Source of the DNA: an uncultured Eubacteriales bacterium | GTDB taxonomy: Bacteria; Bacillota; Clostridia; Oscillospirales; CAG-272 | Reading direction: 5' to 3' | Length of the DNA: 64,000 nucleotides | NCBI GenBank assembly: GCA_900546695.1 | Contig: URDX01000006.1 | Coordinates: 1 to 64,000 of the forward strand | Part shown: positions 16,826 through 25,154 of the stretch, one piece after another | How the letters are laid out: each line of letters begins with the position of its first letter | How positions within the stretch are numbered: position 1 is the first letter of the stretch | Program-made: the position numbers and the translations under genes | Notes under the pieces: generated by a model | What the model was told of the DNA's origin: nothing | What the model saw: the letters and a program-made list of their open reading frames with translations, nothing else | Database searches by the model: none

Positions 16826-18094
16826 CGCATACTGCCCCGCAATTTTCGCGTCAACGACCGCCGTAACCACTGCGCCGTCGTCAACATATTCGACCTCATC
16901 GACCGTCGAACTGCCGTACAGCGCCGACAGACAGCCGAGCTCCGATGCGGGAAAATGAAATGTTATCCGACGCTTGCCCATCCGCGCGACCTCGCCGAGA
17001 CGGCTGACGAGCGTATCAACGCCCTCACCCGTCCGCGCCGAAATGAATATTGCGTCCGCAGACGGAATATCCGCAGCAGCGGCGGCGAGCGAGCCGTCCG
17101 CACTGTCGCATTTATTGAAAACATAAAGCACGGGCTTGTCGCTTGCGCCGAGCTCTTCAAGCAGACCGACGGTCACCTCGAGCTCCGCTCCGCATTCGGG
17201 GTCGGAAGCATCCGAGAGCGCGATTATCGCGTCCGCTTGAGTTATCTCCTCAAGCGTCGAATGAAATGCCTTGACAAGATGATGCGGCAGCTTTCTGATA
17301 AAGCCGACCGTATCGGTCAGCAGTATCTCTGTACCGTCGGGCAGCGCATACTTTCGCGTCGTCGGGTCGAGCGTCGCGAACAGCTTATCCTCCGCAAGTA
17401 TTCCCGCGCCCGTGAGATAATTGAGCAGCGTCGATTTTCCCGCATTCGTGTAGCCCGCTATCGCGACCGTCATGATGCCCGAGCGCTTTCTCGCACTCCT
17501 TCTCAGCTCGCGTTCCCGCTCAATGCGGTCGAGCTCGCGGCGCAGCGCAGCCATCCGCGCACGCACACGTCTGCGGTCGGTCTCGAGCTTTGTCTCGCCC
17601 GGTCCGCGCGACGCTATTCCGCCGCCCTGGCGCGACATCTCCGTTCCCTTACCGATAAGCCGCGGTGATGAATATTGCAGCTGAGCGAGCTCGACCTGCA
17701 ATTTTCCCTCGTCGGTCACCGCATGCAGCGCAAAAATATCGAGTATCAGCATGCTGCGGTCGATGACCGTCACGTCGCCGCCGAGATCGTCCTCGATGTT
17801 CTTTATCTGCGCGGGGGAAAGCTCCGCATCAAACAATGCGACCTTTGCGTCGCCCGCCTCGCACAGCCGCCGCAGCTCCTCTATCTTTCCGCTGCCTATG
17901 TACGTCCGTGCGTCGGGCTTCTCGCGCGCCTGTATCAGCCGTGCGTACGTCTCGCCGCCCGATGTGTCGAGCAGCCGCGACAGCTCATCGAGCATCCGCT
18001 CGGTATCACCCGAGCCGTCCTCTATCCCTACAAGAACAGCGCGCGGACGCTCGCCGTCGCCGCCTCTGAAAACGGTATCTAGACCCTCTCTCAT
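16808..18094 (-). CDS. hflX: Ribosome-associated GTPase HflX
   Basis: A 428-residue GTPase that binds the 50S subunit and can split stalled ribosomes. The N-terminal HflX domain includes ARTYIGSGKIEELR and the conserved glycine-rich SRQGGGIASRGPGETKLETDRR. A helical linker precedes the G domain: P-loop GYTNAGKST, G3 DTVGFI, G4 NKCD. AGGAG precedes the start (aaaggagcttat). The final codons form the first unit of an 18-bp tandem repeat that runs past the stop. A short C-terminal domain follows the G domain, as in the family. Confidence 0.95.
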   Translation of the reverse strand: MREGLDTVFRGGDGERPRAVLVGIEDGSGDTERMLDELSRLLDTSGGETYARLIQAREKPDARTYIGSGKIEELRRLCEAGDAKVALFDAELSPAQIKNIEDDLGGDVTVIDRSMLILDIFALHAVTDEGKLQVELAQLQYSSPRLIGKGTEMSRQGGGIASRGPGETKLETDRRRVRARMAALRRELDRIERERELRRSARKRSGIMTVAIAGYTNAGKSTLLNYLTGAGILAEDKLFATLDPTTRKYALPDGTEILLTDTVGFIRKLPHHLVKAFHSTLEEITQADAIIALSDASDPECGAELEVTVGLLEELGASDKPVLYVFNKCDSADGSLAAAAADIPSADAIFISARTGEGVDTLVSRLGEVARMGKRRITFHFPASELGCLSALYGSSTVDEVEYVDDGAVVTAVVDAKIAGQYAKFVTK

Positions 18095-18284
18095 ATAAGC
18101 TCCTTTCCCCGCAAAAATGAGAAATCAAACGAGAAACAAAACGTGAAAACAAAGAGCGGAGCCGCACAATAATAGCTGTACAAGCCCCGCTCATCTGTTT
18201 GAAATTCTGTCGCAGTACGCGTTTTATCGTCACAGTGCGCAGCACCCGAGAAAACCCGTTCGGTACCGCTTTTGCAGACCCCGA

Positions 18285-18491
18285 TTATTTTCCGGCTGCT
18301 TCAAGACGCTTCTTGAACTTGTCAAGACGACCGCCGGCATCGACGAACTTCTGCTTACCCGTAAAAAACGGATGGCACTTGGAGCAGATATCAACATGCA
18401 TATCGCCTGCAACGCTCTTGGTCTTGACCTCAGCGCCGCATGCGCACTTGATGGTAGCTTCCTTATAATCCGGATGGATACCCTTCTTCAC
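18285..18491 (-). CDS. rpmE: Ribosomal protein bL31, zinc-binding type
   Basis: A 68-residue 50S subunit protein. Cys16, Cys18, Cys36 and Cys39 (KCACG and CSKCH) form the zinc site of C+ type L31 proteins. The DICSKCHPFFTGKQKFVD block is the family signature. An in-frame ATG exists 48 nt upstream, but the expected MKKGIHPDY start is encoded by GTG at 18491 and preceded by gaggtg, so I choose GTG. The retained cysteines suggest zinc-replete expression. No C- paralogue is seen in the window. Confidence 0.93.
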   Translation of the reverse strand: MKKGIHPDYKEATIKCACGAEVKTKSVAGDMHVDICSKCHPFFTGKQKFVDAGGRLDKFKKRLEAAGK

Positions 18492-18692
18492 GTCCTCACA
18501 CCTCACATTCTTGTTTTTTGTGTTGCCCTGCGGCAACAATACAAGGTATTATAGCATACAAATCGGTGCATTGCAATAGTTTTTTTCGGTTTTTTCACGA
18601 CGCGCCGAAAAATATCGTCCGCGCACGACAGACCGCCGTCCCGCCGCTCAGACTTGCATGACATCCGCACGTCGGTGCGACCGGCCGTACTG

Positions 18693-18716
18693 CGGCATAC
18701 GCATATGCCGCAGTCA
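18693..18716. repeat. Palindrome downstream of spoVT
   Basis: ctgcggcata and tatgccgcag form a perfect 10-bp inverted repeat around 4 nt. No T-run follows, so terminator function is uncertain. It lies in the gap between spoVT and rpmE. Confidence 0.5.
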
Positions 18717-18811
18717 TCCGCCGCGAAACAGAGTATCAAGCGCCGCGCAAAGCCGACACTCCGCCGCATCCCGCCCAGCTCGTACCGATACACGCGCGAA
18801 TTACTCGCCCG

Positions 18812-19351
18812 TCATTCTTCCAGCTGCTTTGCAAGGAATGAAGCCGCCGTCTGTATCAGCTTTGCTTCAAGCTCCGCCGTGTGGTGCTCGCCACCCGTGA
18901 GCGAAATCACGCTGCCCGTGATATCTCCGCCCGAGATTATCGGCATGAGCGCGGAAATATAATGTTCTCCGTCCTCATCCTCGGTAACATAATATCGGTC
19001 ACCGCCGCCGTAGCAGTAATAGCTGCGCGCCGAAATAAGCTCCTCAACCGCAGCCGAAAGCGAGCGGTCGGCATAGCTCTTCTTCGGCACACCCGACACT
19101 GCAATAACCGCGTCACGGTCGGTGATAACGACACACATGTCCGCCGTGCGGTGCAGCGCCTCCGCATACTGCGCGGCAAATGAATTCATCTCCCCGATGG
19201 GCGAATACTTCTTGAAAATGACCTCACCTTCACGATCGGTATATATTTCAAGCGGGTCGCCCTCGCGAATACGCATCGTCCGCCTGATCTCCTTCGGGAT
19301 AACGACCCTGCCGAGGTCGTCTATCCTCCTGACAATTCCTGTTGCTCTCAT
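18812..19351 (-). CDS. spoVT: Stage V sporulation regulator SpoVT
   Basis: An AbrB-type transcription factor that tunes forespore gene expression in spore formers. The N-terminal swapped-hairpin DNA-binding domain (residues 1-50) is nearly canonical (MRATGIVRRIDDLGRVVIPKEIRR in outline). A GAF-like domain follows (about 55-179), which distinguishes SpoVT from the short AbrB/Abh proteins. The 179-residue length agrees. aaggag precedes the start. It indicates that the organism belongs to a sporulating lineage. Confidence 0.93.
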   Translation of the reverse strand: MRATGIVRRIDDLGRVVIPKEIRRTMRIREGDPLEIYTDREGEVIFKKYSPIGEMNSFAAQYAEALHRTADMCVVITDRDAVIAVSGVPKKSYADRSLSAAVEELISARSYYCYGGGDRYYVTEDEDGEHYISALMPIISGGDITGSVISLTGGEHHTAELEAKLIQTAASFLAKQLEE

Positions 19352-19541
19352 ATATATTCTGTTCTCCTTAGCATTATTGTTAATTGTTAAACTACTGTCT
19401 CAATTCGTATAAAGATAATAGCTGCAAAGGTAGTCTTTGCGAAAAATGAGCAAAATATACGCGAGAAAAGGAAAAGCAGACTCATGCGGCACGGTCCGAC
19501 CGCGGCTGTATTCGGCGCGGCGGTGCACATTTCGAGTTTTC

Positions 19542-19570
19542 TTGACAAAAAATCGCATCTGCGGTATAAT
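19542..19570 (+). promoter_or_regulatory. Consensus sigma-A promoter for the C39-like peptidase
   Basis: TTGACA (19542-19547), 17-nt spacer, TATAAT (19565-19570). Both hexamers are perfect, 53 nt before the start codon. Confidence 0.88.
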
Positions 19571-19623
19571 TATGCAAAGTAGGTACGCAAAACACAGGCT
19601 TTCACGTAACAAGGAATTTTCGT

Positions 19624-20940
19624 ATGAAAAGGTCAGGCAAAAAAGCAATATCCTTCGCGGCGGCGCTCACCGTTGTCTGCTCGCTGCTGCTCACTGCTCT
19701 GCATACCTCGGCTTCCGCCGTGAGAATGTATGAGGAGGTAACGAGCGAGGTAATACAGTCATATCGGCTGACGGGAACGTCGGACTGGTATGGGCTGACT
19801 GCATCGTCGCGCTTTTCGGGCACAGACGGCATTCTGCTGCAGACCGAAGGCACTCCGTACTTATTAAAATACAAATGCCGCGACGGCTACAGAGGGTGGC
19901 TCGACCCGGTTTACAGCACCGACAGGGGCGAATACGACTATGCGGGATGGCCCGGCTACTCGGTCACCAACATTACGATAGACGTGTACATCGGCGGCGA
20001 CGCGGTGTACGACCGCTATGTGGTCATGTACCGCGCGATGGCTGCGGGCGTTTGGCTCGACTGGGTCAGCAACGGCACGGCGGACGTTATGCAGACCATT
20101 GCAAACGAATACGATATAGGCGGCGGGCTCGACATATATTCCGCCGATGCGGGATGGGCGGAGCTCGGCTGCATTCAGGCGCTCGAGATACGTGTATTCG
20201 AGCGTTCGGAGACATCCCCGACGCCCTCCGCAAACGCGACACTTATCGACGTGCCGTACATCTCACAGCTGCCCGATTACCCGAACGGCTGCGAGAGCGT
20301 CAGCGCGGTAATGGCGCTGGGCTATTTCGGCATCGACATTGACGTAAACAGATTTGTATCGAGCTATCTTGACATGGACGACGCACCGTCGGTCGGCGGC
20401 ATCGGTCCCGACCCGAGCCTCGTTTTCTGCGGCGACCCCCGCCTCTCAAGCGGTTGGGGCTGCTATTCTCCGGTCATTGCCTCTGCGCTCGGCAGGATAG
20501 TCGACGACCGCGACTATGAGATAATCAGCACCGACGGCAGGTCGCTCGGCGAGCTCGGTCATACATGCATCGACAACGGCATACCCGTAATGATATGGGC
20601 GACGGTCGGCATGACGGACAGCAGCGACGACAGCTGCTTTGCGCGTTGGACAACCCCGAGCGGCAAAGAAATATCATATAACAGGAAGCTGCACTGCCTG
20701 CTGCTCGTCGGATACGACGAGGACTGCTATTTCTTTAACGACCCTCTGCGGCGCGGGAGCGGCGGCGCGGACTATATCGGATACCCGAAGGCTGCGGTGA
20801 GACGCGCATATGACATCCTCGGGCGACAGAGCGTCGTAATATCGCCGAAAAAGCCCCTGACACACAGAGACATAATACATAGCTTCAAAATAAATAAGGC
20901 ATCCGTCGTCGGAATCGCACCGAGCGCGGCACGTAAATAA
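19624..20940 (+). CDS. Secreted C39-like cysteine peptidase
   Basis: A 438-residue exported protein. A signal peptide (basic start, hydrophobic core, cleavage near ASA at about residue 32) is followed by an N-terminal beta-rich region. That region has two GW-containing stretches that weakly recall clostridial hydrophobic (ChW) repeats. A Peptidase_C39-like papain fold runs from about residue 203. VPYISQLPDYPNGCESVSA carries the nucleophile Cys, HCLLLVGYDED the His and FFNDPL the Asp. It is not linked to an ABC transporter, unlike bacteriocin C39 proteases, so a cell-wall or environmental protein substrate is more likely. AAGGAAT precedes the start. Confidence 0.82.
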   Translation: MKRSGKKAISFAAALTVVCSLLLTALHTSASAVRMYEEVTSEVIQSYRLTGTSDWYGLTASSRFSGTDGILLQTEGTPYLLKYKCRDGYRGWLDPVYSTDRGEYDYAGWPGYSVTNITIDVYIGGDAVYDRYVVMYRAMAAGVWLDWVSNGTADVMQTIANEYDIGGGLDIYSADAGWAELGCIQALEIRVFERSETSPTPSANATLIDVPYISQLPDYPNGCESVSAVMALGYFGIDIDVNRFVSSYLDMDDAPSVGGIGPDPSLVFCGDPRLSSGWGCYSPVIASALGRIVDDRDYEIISTDGRSLGELGHTCIDNGIPVMIWATVGMTDSSDDSCFARWTTPSGKEISYNRKLHCLLLVGYDEDCYFFNDPLRRGSGGADYIGYPKAAVRRAYDILGRQSVVISPKKPLTHRDIIHSFKINKASVVGIAPSAARK

Positions 20941-20989
20941 TGCGCCGCCCTGCCGCAAAATGCACGCATCGACACGCCGCACCACACGA

Positions 20990-21020
20990 GAGCACCGTCA
21001 GCAGACCGCCGACGGTGCTC
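20990..21020. terminator. Hairpin after the C39-like peptidase gene
   Basis: gagcaccgtc (20990-20999) pairs perfectly with gacggtgctc (21011-21020), followed by tcaatattatt. The T-tract is weak. It could end transcription of the peptidase gene. Confidence 0.6.
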
Positions 21021-21029
21021 TCAATATTA

Positions 21030-21493
21030 TTATATCCGCTCGAGGTCCTTATACTCCTCGAGCACGGGGCTTTTATCCCCGACGTACCAATAAGTCGCAA
21101 CAGTCGCCGCCCGGCGCTTCGGTCTGCGTGCGTATCAGCCGCTGTGCATAAGCTCGGCAAGATAGTGATCGGTTCTGCAAAGGTACGGAGCAGCTCACCG
21201 TAGCCGTGCTCCTTTGCGTGCTTTGCGATGGGGCAGCCGACGAGATGAAAGCAGAAGCCCTCCGTGCGGTTATCGGGGTTTATCTCGACCCGCCGGCTGT
21301 CCATCCATTCGCCGCGCGCCTGATGCTCCCTCTGCAGCTTATTGAATCTAACATAGGTCTTTTCAAAAAGCCGATACGGCCACCTGCTCCTGTTTCCGTC
21401 GACAAGCCTTGCGATGAATTTCAGCTTATCCACCGCGCGGCGCTTTATTTCAAGCAGTGCCTCGCCGTCAAGCCGAAACACACGGTATTCTGC
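21030..21493 (-). pseudogene. Frameshifted L-2-amino-thiazoline-4-carboxylic acid hydrolase-like gene
   Basis: Read on the minus strand, one frame gives EYRVFRLDGEALLEIKRRA... up to GFCFHLVGCPIAKHAKEHGYGELLRTF. A second frame continues with LCRTDHYLAELMHS, a third with RLIRTQTEAPGGDCCD, then WYVGDKSPVLEEYKDLERI-stop in the second frame again. Together these pieces look like the ATC-hydrolase family: conserved Cys, LC..D and IRTxTxAxGGDxCDF. Three single-base indels within about 100 bp would explain the breaks. Upstream a stop cuts the frame near 21500, so the N-terminus is also missing or displaced. An unrelated fragment overlaps it upstream (21468-21590). Confidence 0.68.
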
Positions 21494-21590
21494 CGCAGCA
21501 GAGGATGTAGCTCACATCGGTATAGCCTGCGTCCGCGAAAAAGCGCTTGCAGGATCCGGGTGTAAATTCATGCTTGAAATCCGCTCCCGC
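21468..21590 (-). pseudogene. C-terminal fragment, possibly of a SAM methyltransferase
   Basis: A minus-strand frame reads DFKHEFTPGSCKRFFADAGYTDV, then SYILCCGRIPCVSA and a stop. The pattern 'pSC...f..aGY.dv......GRIPC' resembles the C-terminus of clostridial class I methyltransferases. No SAM-binding motif is found upstream, so only the tail remains. It overlaps the start of the degraded hydrolase in another frame. The assignment is tentative. Confidence 0.35.
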
Positions 21591-21642
21591 CCTGCCGATA
21601 GTGTTCGACTCCTCCGTTGTATTTCCGCGAATTTTTTGTGCG

Positions 21643-21676
21643 CACCGTCGGGTTAGTTTCGGCTAACCCGACGGTG
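21643..21676. repeat. Perfect 14-bp palindromic hairpin
   Basis: caccgtcgggttag (21643-21656) and ctaacccgacggtg (21663-21676) with a 6-nt loop. There is no T-run on either side. It sits upstream of the decayed genes and could be a remnant end of a mobile or repetitive element. Confidence 0.6.
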
Positions 21677-21960
21677 AAAAGCAAGCCGTGCCGCTGCTTC
21701 AACAAAAGATGTATATCCCTCTCCGCTTCAGCACAAATGCATCGACTGCCTATCTGCCCGTATTATAACATACATACGGTGGTATATTTTCAATAGAAAG
21801 CGGAAAGACCGTCGAAAATTCGATGCGGACATATATTTGCGCACTTTTTATCATAGCGCATCAAAACGGCAGAGCAAAAAGCCATTGCTGCCCCCAAGCA
21901 CACATCTTCGTCAAGCCATAATGACATATCGGCGAGAGTATGTTTCGGGCGTGTGTTTTC

Positions 21961-21989
21961 TTGACAAAAAACAGAATTAAAGGTATAAT
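21961..21989 (+). promoter_or_regulatory. Consensus sigma-A promoter for the zinc-ribbon/acidic protein
   Basis: TTGACA (21961-21966), 17-nt spacer, TATAAT (21984-21989). It is 55 nt upstream of the chosen start and almost identical in layout to the promoter at 19542. Confidence 0.88.
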
Positions 21990-22044
21990 TGTATCTCAAA
22001 CGTAAGGTATGCCGCGTAAAACATGATGAGAGGAGATGAGCGGA

Positions 22045-24285
22045 ATGGCTATCTGCCGTATATGCGGTGCAGAGACCGACGGCGACGAGCTCTGCGCGGA
22101 ATGCGCCGAAAACGACCGCGGCGGAGATGTTGACGGTCAGCTCACTCTTTTCGGGGGGGAGGTCGGAGCCGCTGCGGTGCAGACGGACAGCGACACGGAA
22201 GCCGATGCATCAGATACGGGCAGCGCAAGCATAACAAGCGGCGCGATAAACACAGCCGACGCAAGCCGTACAACAGATGCGGAGGATGTATTTACATCGG
22301 GGACAGTCGATGCGTTTGACTCCGTCGATGCACTCAAGGCATTCGGCGCGGGCAATGCCGATATCGTCGGCACACAGACCGACAGTACGCAAATAAGCGG
22401 TGCACACCCCAACAGCGCACACACCGACAAAACGCCGTCAGACGGTACGCAGACAGGCAATACGAGGGACGATGCGGCTGCCGCAGATGACTCAGCTTCC
22501 GAGCCCGAAACGGTCTCGCTGCATCCCCGCGACCCGAACTATGATGCGGTCATATGTCTTTCGGGAGCGCGCCCCGAAGCGCCGCGCTCAATACACGCCG
22601 CACCTGCAAAGCTGCTGCGGGCGGAGCACGCTACCGCGCACAGCTCTGACAACGCCGAGCATGAGCGCGATGAACAAAGCGGGCATACCGATACCGACAT
22701 TCAAACCGACGCGGAAATGCATACCGATAATAACATGCGCTCTGATGCTGACATGCGCACCGATGCCGAAAAACACACCTACATCCCCTCAGAAAACGAC
22801 ACCGCGCCCATACCGACGGATAAACACTCCGAGGCAAAAGCAAGCGACACCGAGCAAGTCGAACCGGACGCGGCTGACGAGACACACACCGAAGAGGCTG
22901 TTCACGCCGCAGAAGCGGTCAATACCGTCACAGAAGAAGTTACCGCCGTCAAAGAAGATATCAGATCCGCCGAAGAGATGAAATTCGCTTACGGCAAGCA
23001 TCGAAAAGTCCCTCCGGGAGCGGCAGACATTAATGCAGCCGAGGATGACGCAAAGCCGGCGGGCATCACCCCTGACAGTGACGCGAAAGCAGCCGACGAC
23101 GAATCGGACGTTATAACCGCCACGAGCGACACGGATGATCGGTACGGGCAGACAAGCGACTCACCCGAAATGCCCTATATACCGATTTTCGAGGATGAGT
23201 ATGACGATTCCGAATTTCTCTTTCCCGAACCGAGCCGCACTCCGCCCATGACCGCCGCAGAGCGTTCGAGAACAGATGACGCGCCGTCAGGCAGCAGCAA
23301 TTGTCTTGGCGAAGCGACCGAAGCACAGGATAATATCGCCTCTCAAGCCGATGCAAACACACCGCCCGAGAGCGTCATCACTCAGATCGAGACAACCACT
23401 CAAGCCGAGAGTCCCGCCACACAGACAGCGACGGGCGATGAGCCATTAGGAAACATAATTTCTCATGAAGACGCGAGCGATGTTCAGCCTCTCTCGTCAT
23501 TTGAACTGAGCGGCAGATTCGGTTCGGGGCTCATATCGAGCGAGAGCGAGATATCGCTGCTGCTCGAATACTCCCCGTCCGACAGCATAATTGAGCCCGA
23601 CATCGCGGATGATGAAACGGAAGGCGGAGCAGATTCCGCCGACACTGCGCCCGAGGCGGGCGGCAAACTCATCTCCGCAATAAAGAGCGCGGGCAGCGGA
23701 CTGCGCAGAACAGCCGCAGCAGCGGGAAAAGCATTCTCCGCAGCCGCAGGATGGCTGAAAGCTCATCCGATTGCCGCCGTCGGTCGTGCTGCACGCTGCG
23801 TCGGACGGGGACTGCGCCGCGCGGGCAAATTCTTACTCGGCACGCCGCATCATCCGCTCATGTTCAATCGCGGAGACGCTGAGGCGTATGCCGCATCCGC
23901 ATGCGTTGCGCGGATACCGCTGATGTTCCCCATCCCGCTGATACTGCATCCCCGCTCGCGCTACGCGCGCTATTCTGCGGCTTGCGGCGCTGCGGTAACA
24001 CTTGCCGCCGCAATCGGCGTGCTTGCCGACAGACTGCTGTGCATGCTCTGGAGATCGGTATTCACCACCACCGTGAACCGCGGAACCTCGTTTGAGCACG
24101 TAACGCTCACCTCTGCGGGAATTCAGGCAATCACCGTTACCGATACGGTTTTTCTTACAATAATGATACTGTTCGTTGCATATTCGGTATTCGTCGCCGC
24201 GCTCGGACACCGCCATCCTCTCGCGCCGCGGCTGTTGTATCGCGTCGCCATGATAGGCGAGGGACGCGGTAGTGAAAAGCGTTGA
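22045..24285 (+). CDS. Zinc-ribbon, long acidic disordered region, C-terminal membrane domain; unknown function
   Basis: A 746-residue protein I do not recognise. It opens with a four-cysteine zinc ribbon (CRIC...CAEC, residues 4-21). About 520 residues of low-complexity, acidic, Ala/Thr/Asp/Glu-rich sequence follow, much of it in six-residue units such as HTDTDI, QTDAEM, HTDNNM, RSDADM, RTDAEK (22684-22773). A basic amphipathic stretch (about 555-610) precedes at least two membrane spans near the C-terminus (about 640-670 and 700-725). gaggag precedes the ATG at 22045 by 9 nt; the ATG at 22036 lacks spacing. A perfect promoter precedes it, so it is likely expressed. It may be an anchored scaffold, but that is inference. 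Confidence 0.75.
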   Translation: MAICRICGAETDGDELCAECAENDRGGDVDGQLTLFGGEVGAAAVQTDSDTEADASDTGSASITSGAINTADASRTTDAEDVFTSGTVDAFDSVDALKAFGAGNADIVGTQTDSTQISGAHPNSAHTDKTPSDGTQTGNTRDDAAAADDSASEPETVSLHPRDPNYDAVICLSGARPEAPRSIHAAPAKLLRAEHATAHSSDNAEHERDEQSGHTDTDIQTDAEMHTDNNMRSDADMRTDAEKHTYIPSENDTAPIPTDKHSEAKASDTEQVEPDAADETHTEEAVHAAEAVNTVTEEVTAVKEDIRSAEEMKFAYGKHRKVPPGAADINAAEDDAKPAGITPDSDAKAADDESDVITATSDTDDRYGQTSDSPEMPYIPIFEDEYDDSEFLFPEPSRTPPMTAAERSRTDDAPSGSSNCLGEATEAQDNIASQADANTPPESVITQIETTTQAESPATQTATGDEPLGNIISHEDASDVQPLSSFELSGRFGSGLISSESEISLLLEYSPSDSIIEPDIADDETEGGADSADTAPEAGGKLISAIKSAGSGLRRTAAAAGKAFSAAAGWLKAHPIAAVGRAARCVGRGLRRAGKFLLGTPHHPLMFNRGDAEAYAASACVARIPLMFPIPLILHPRSRYARYSAACGAAVTLAAAIGVLADRLLCMLWRSVFTTTVNRGTSFEHVTLTSAGIQAITVTDTVFLTIMILFVAYSVFVAALGHRHPLAPRLLYRVAMIGEGRGSEKR
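22684..22773. repeat. 18-bp coding repeat in the acidic protein
   Basis: Five consecutive 18-mers in frame, with pattern c-a/g-n-accgatnnngacatg. They start at 22684, 22702, 22720, 22738 and 22756 and encode [HQR]-[TS]-D-x-[DEN]-[IMK]. Confidence 0.8.
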
Positions 24286-24326
24286 GCGGAATGCAGAAAG
24301 CACCTAACCGAAAAGGAGCAAAACCC

Positions 24327-24902
24327 ATGGACATCGCCGTTGACATTGACGACACACTGACAAATTCCTTCGACTATTTTATGCCCTTCATCGCCGAATA
24401 TCTCGGCGTTGAGCTAAGCGAGCTGAAGCGCAGAAATATCTCCTACAGTAACCTGCCCGAGGAGTGGCGCGGCAGCGAGGTGGATTTCTGCCGCAAATAC
24501 TACGACAGGATAGTGAGCGACACGACCTTCAAGCCGGATGCGGCGTGGGGGATGCGCGAGCTGCATCGGCTCGGGCATAGGATAATCATAATCACGGGGC
24601 GCACCGAACAGCTCTATACCGACCCGTATAAGACTACGCGCGAGGAACTGGCGCGCGGAGGAATAGAGTACGACGGGCTGATATGCACCACCAAGAAGGC
24701 GGAAGCCTGCATGAGCGAGAACATTTCAATCATGATAGACGACCTGCCGAAGAACTGCAAAGCCGTCGCCGCCTGCGGCGTTACCCCGCTGCTGTTCACA
24801 AGCCCCGCAAACCGCGACAGCGACGTGCCGTACCGCAGAGTCGGCAGCTGGGCGGAGGCGGTCGAGGCGGTAAAGCAGATCACATGTGAGCCAAACGCCT
24901 AA
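24327..24902 (+). CDS. HAD-type 5'-nucleotidase-like protein
   Basis: A 191-residue HAD phosphatase resembling the 5'(3')-deoxyribonucleotidase (NT5C) group, predicted to dephosphorylate nucleoside monophosphates or a similar small substrate. Motif I is VDIDDTLT (nucleophile and acid Asp, residues 5-12). Motif II is IIIITGRTE, and motif IV is IMIDDLPKN. A helical cap lies between motifs I and II. aaggag precedes the ATG at 24327 by 8 nt, so I reject upstream in-frame starts. It is co-directional with the acidic membrane protein, 41 nt downstream. The stop lies in the left arm of a 16-bp inverted repeat. Confidence 0.8.
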   Translation: MDIAVDIDDTLTNSFDYFMPFIAEYLGVELSELKRRNISYSNLPEEWRGSEVDFCRKYYDRIVSDTTFKPDAAWGMRELHRLGHRIIIITGRTEQLYTDPYKTTREELARGGIEYDGLICTTKKAEACMSENISIMIDDLPKNCKAVAACGVTPLLFTSPANRDSDVPYRRVGSWAEAVEAVKQITCEPNA

Positions 24903-25154
24903 AAAAGCGCAGACCCCGTCCCGCGTCAAAAGTAATATCTCTTTCATGCAAAGGGGAGAGATAAAAAGATGCAGAAGCGTTGAAAACCGCCTCTGCCGTA
25001 CGCTTGTACGGCAGAGGCGGTTTTCGACGGTAGAAAAAGCGGATAATCATTCCTTCGGGGAAATCCGATAGGATTTCATCAGCTTCCTCTGTATTTGTGC
25101 TGAATATAGACTTAATAATTGCTTTTATCTGCTTTTTCGGTCTGCGCTTTTTTA
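24900..25154. mobile_element. Possible MITE-like element with 16-bp terminal inverted repeats
   Basis: taaaaaagcgcagacc (24900-24915) is repeated exactly, inverted, at 25139-25154. The outermost bases are TA on each side, as expected for IS630/mariner-type target duplications. The ~255-bp interior codes for nothing and holds a 20-bp perfect hairpin. Each arm contains the TAA stop of the adjacent convergent gene. No transposase is present, so non-autonomous status is inferred. Symmetric decay of convergent 3' ends is the alternative. Confidence 0.45.
24982..25025. terminator. Bidirectional terminator between the nucleotidase gene and prmA
   Basis: gaaaaccgcctctgccgtac (24982-25001) pairs perfectly with its 20-nt complement at 25006-25025 around gctt. 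The stem ends supply U-tracts in both directions. Confidence 0.88.
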
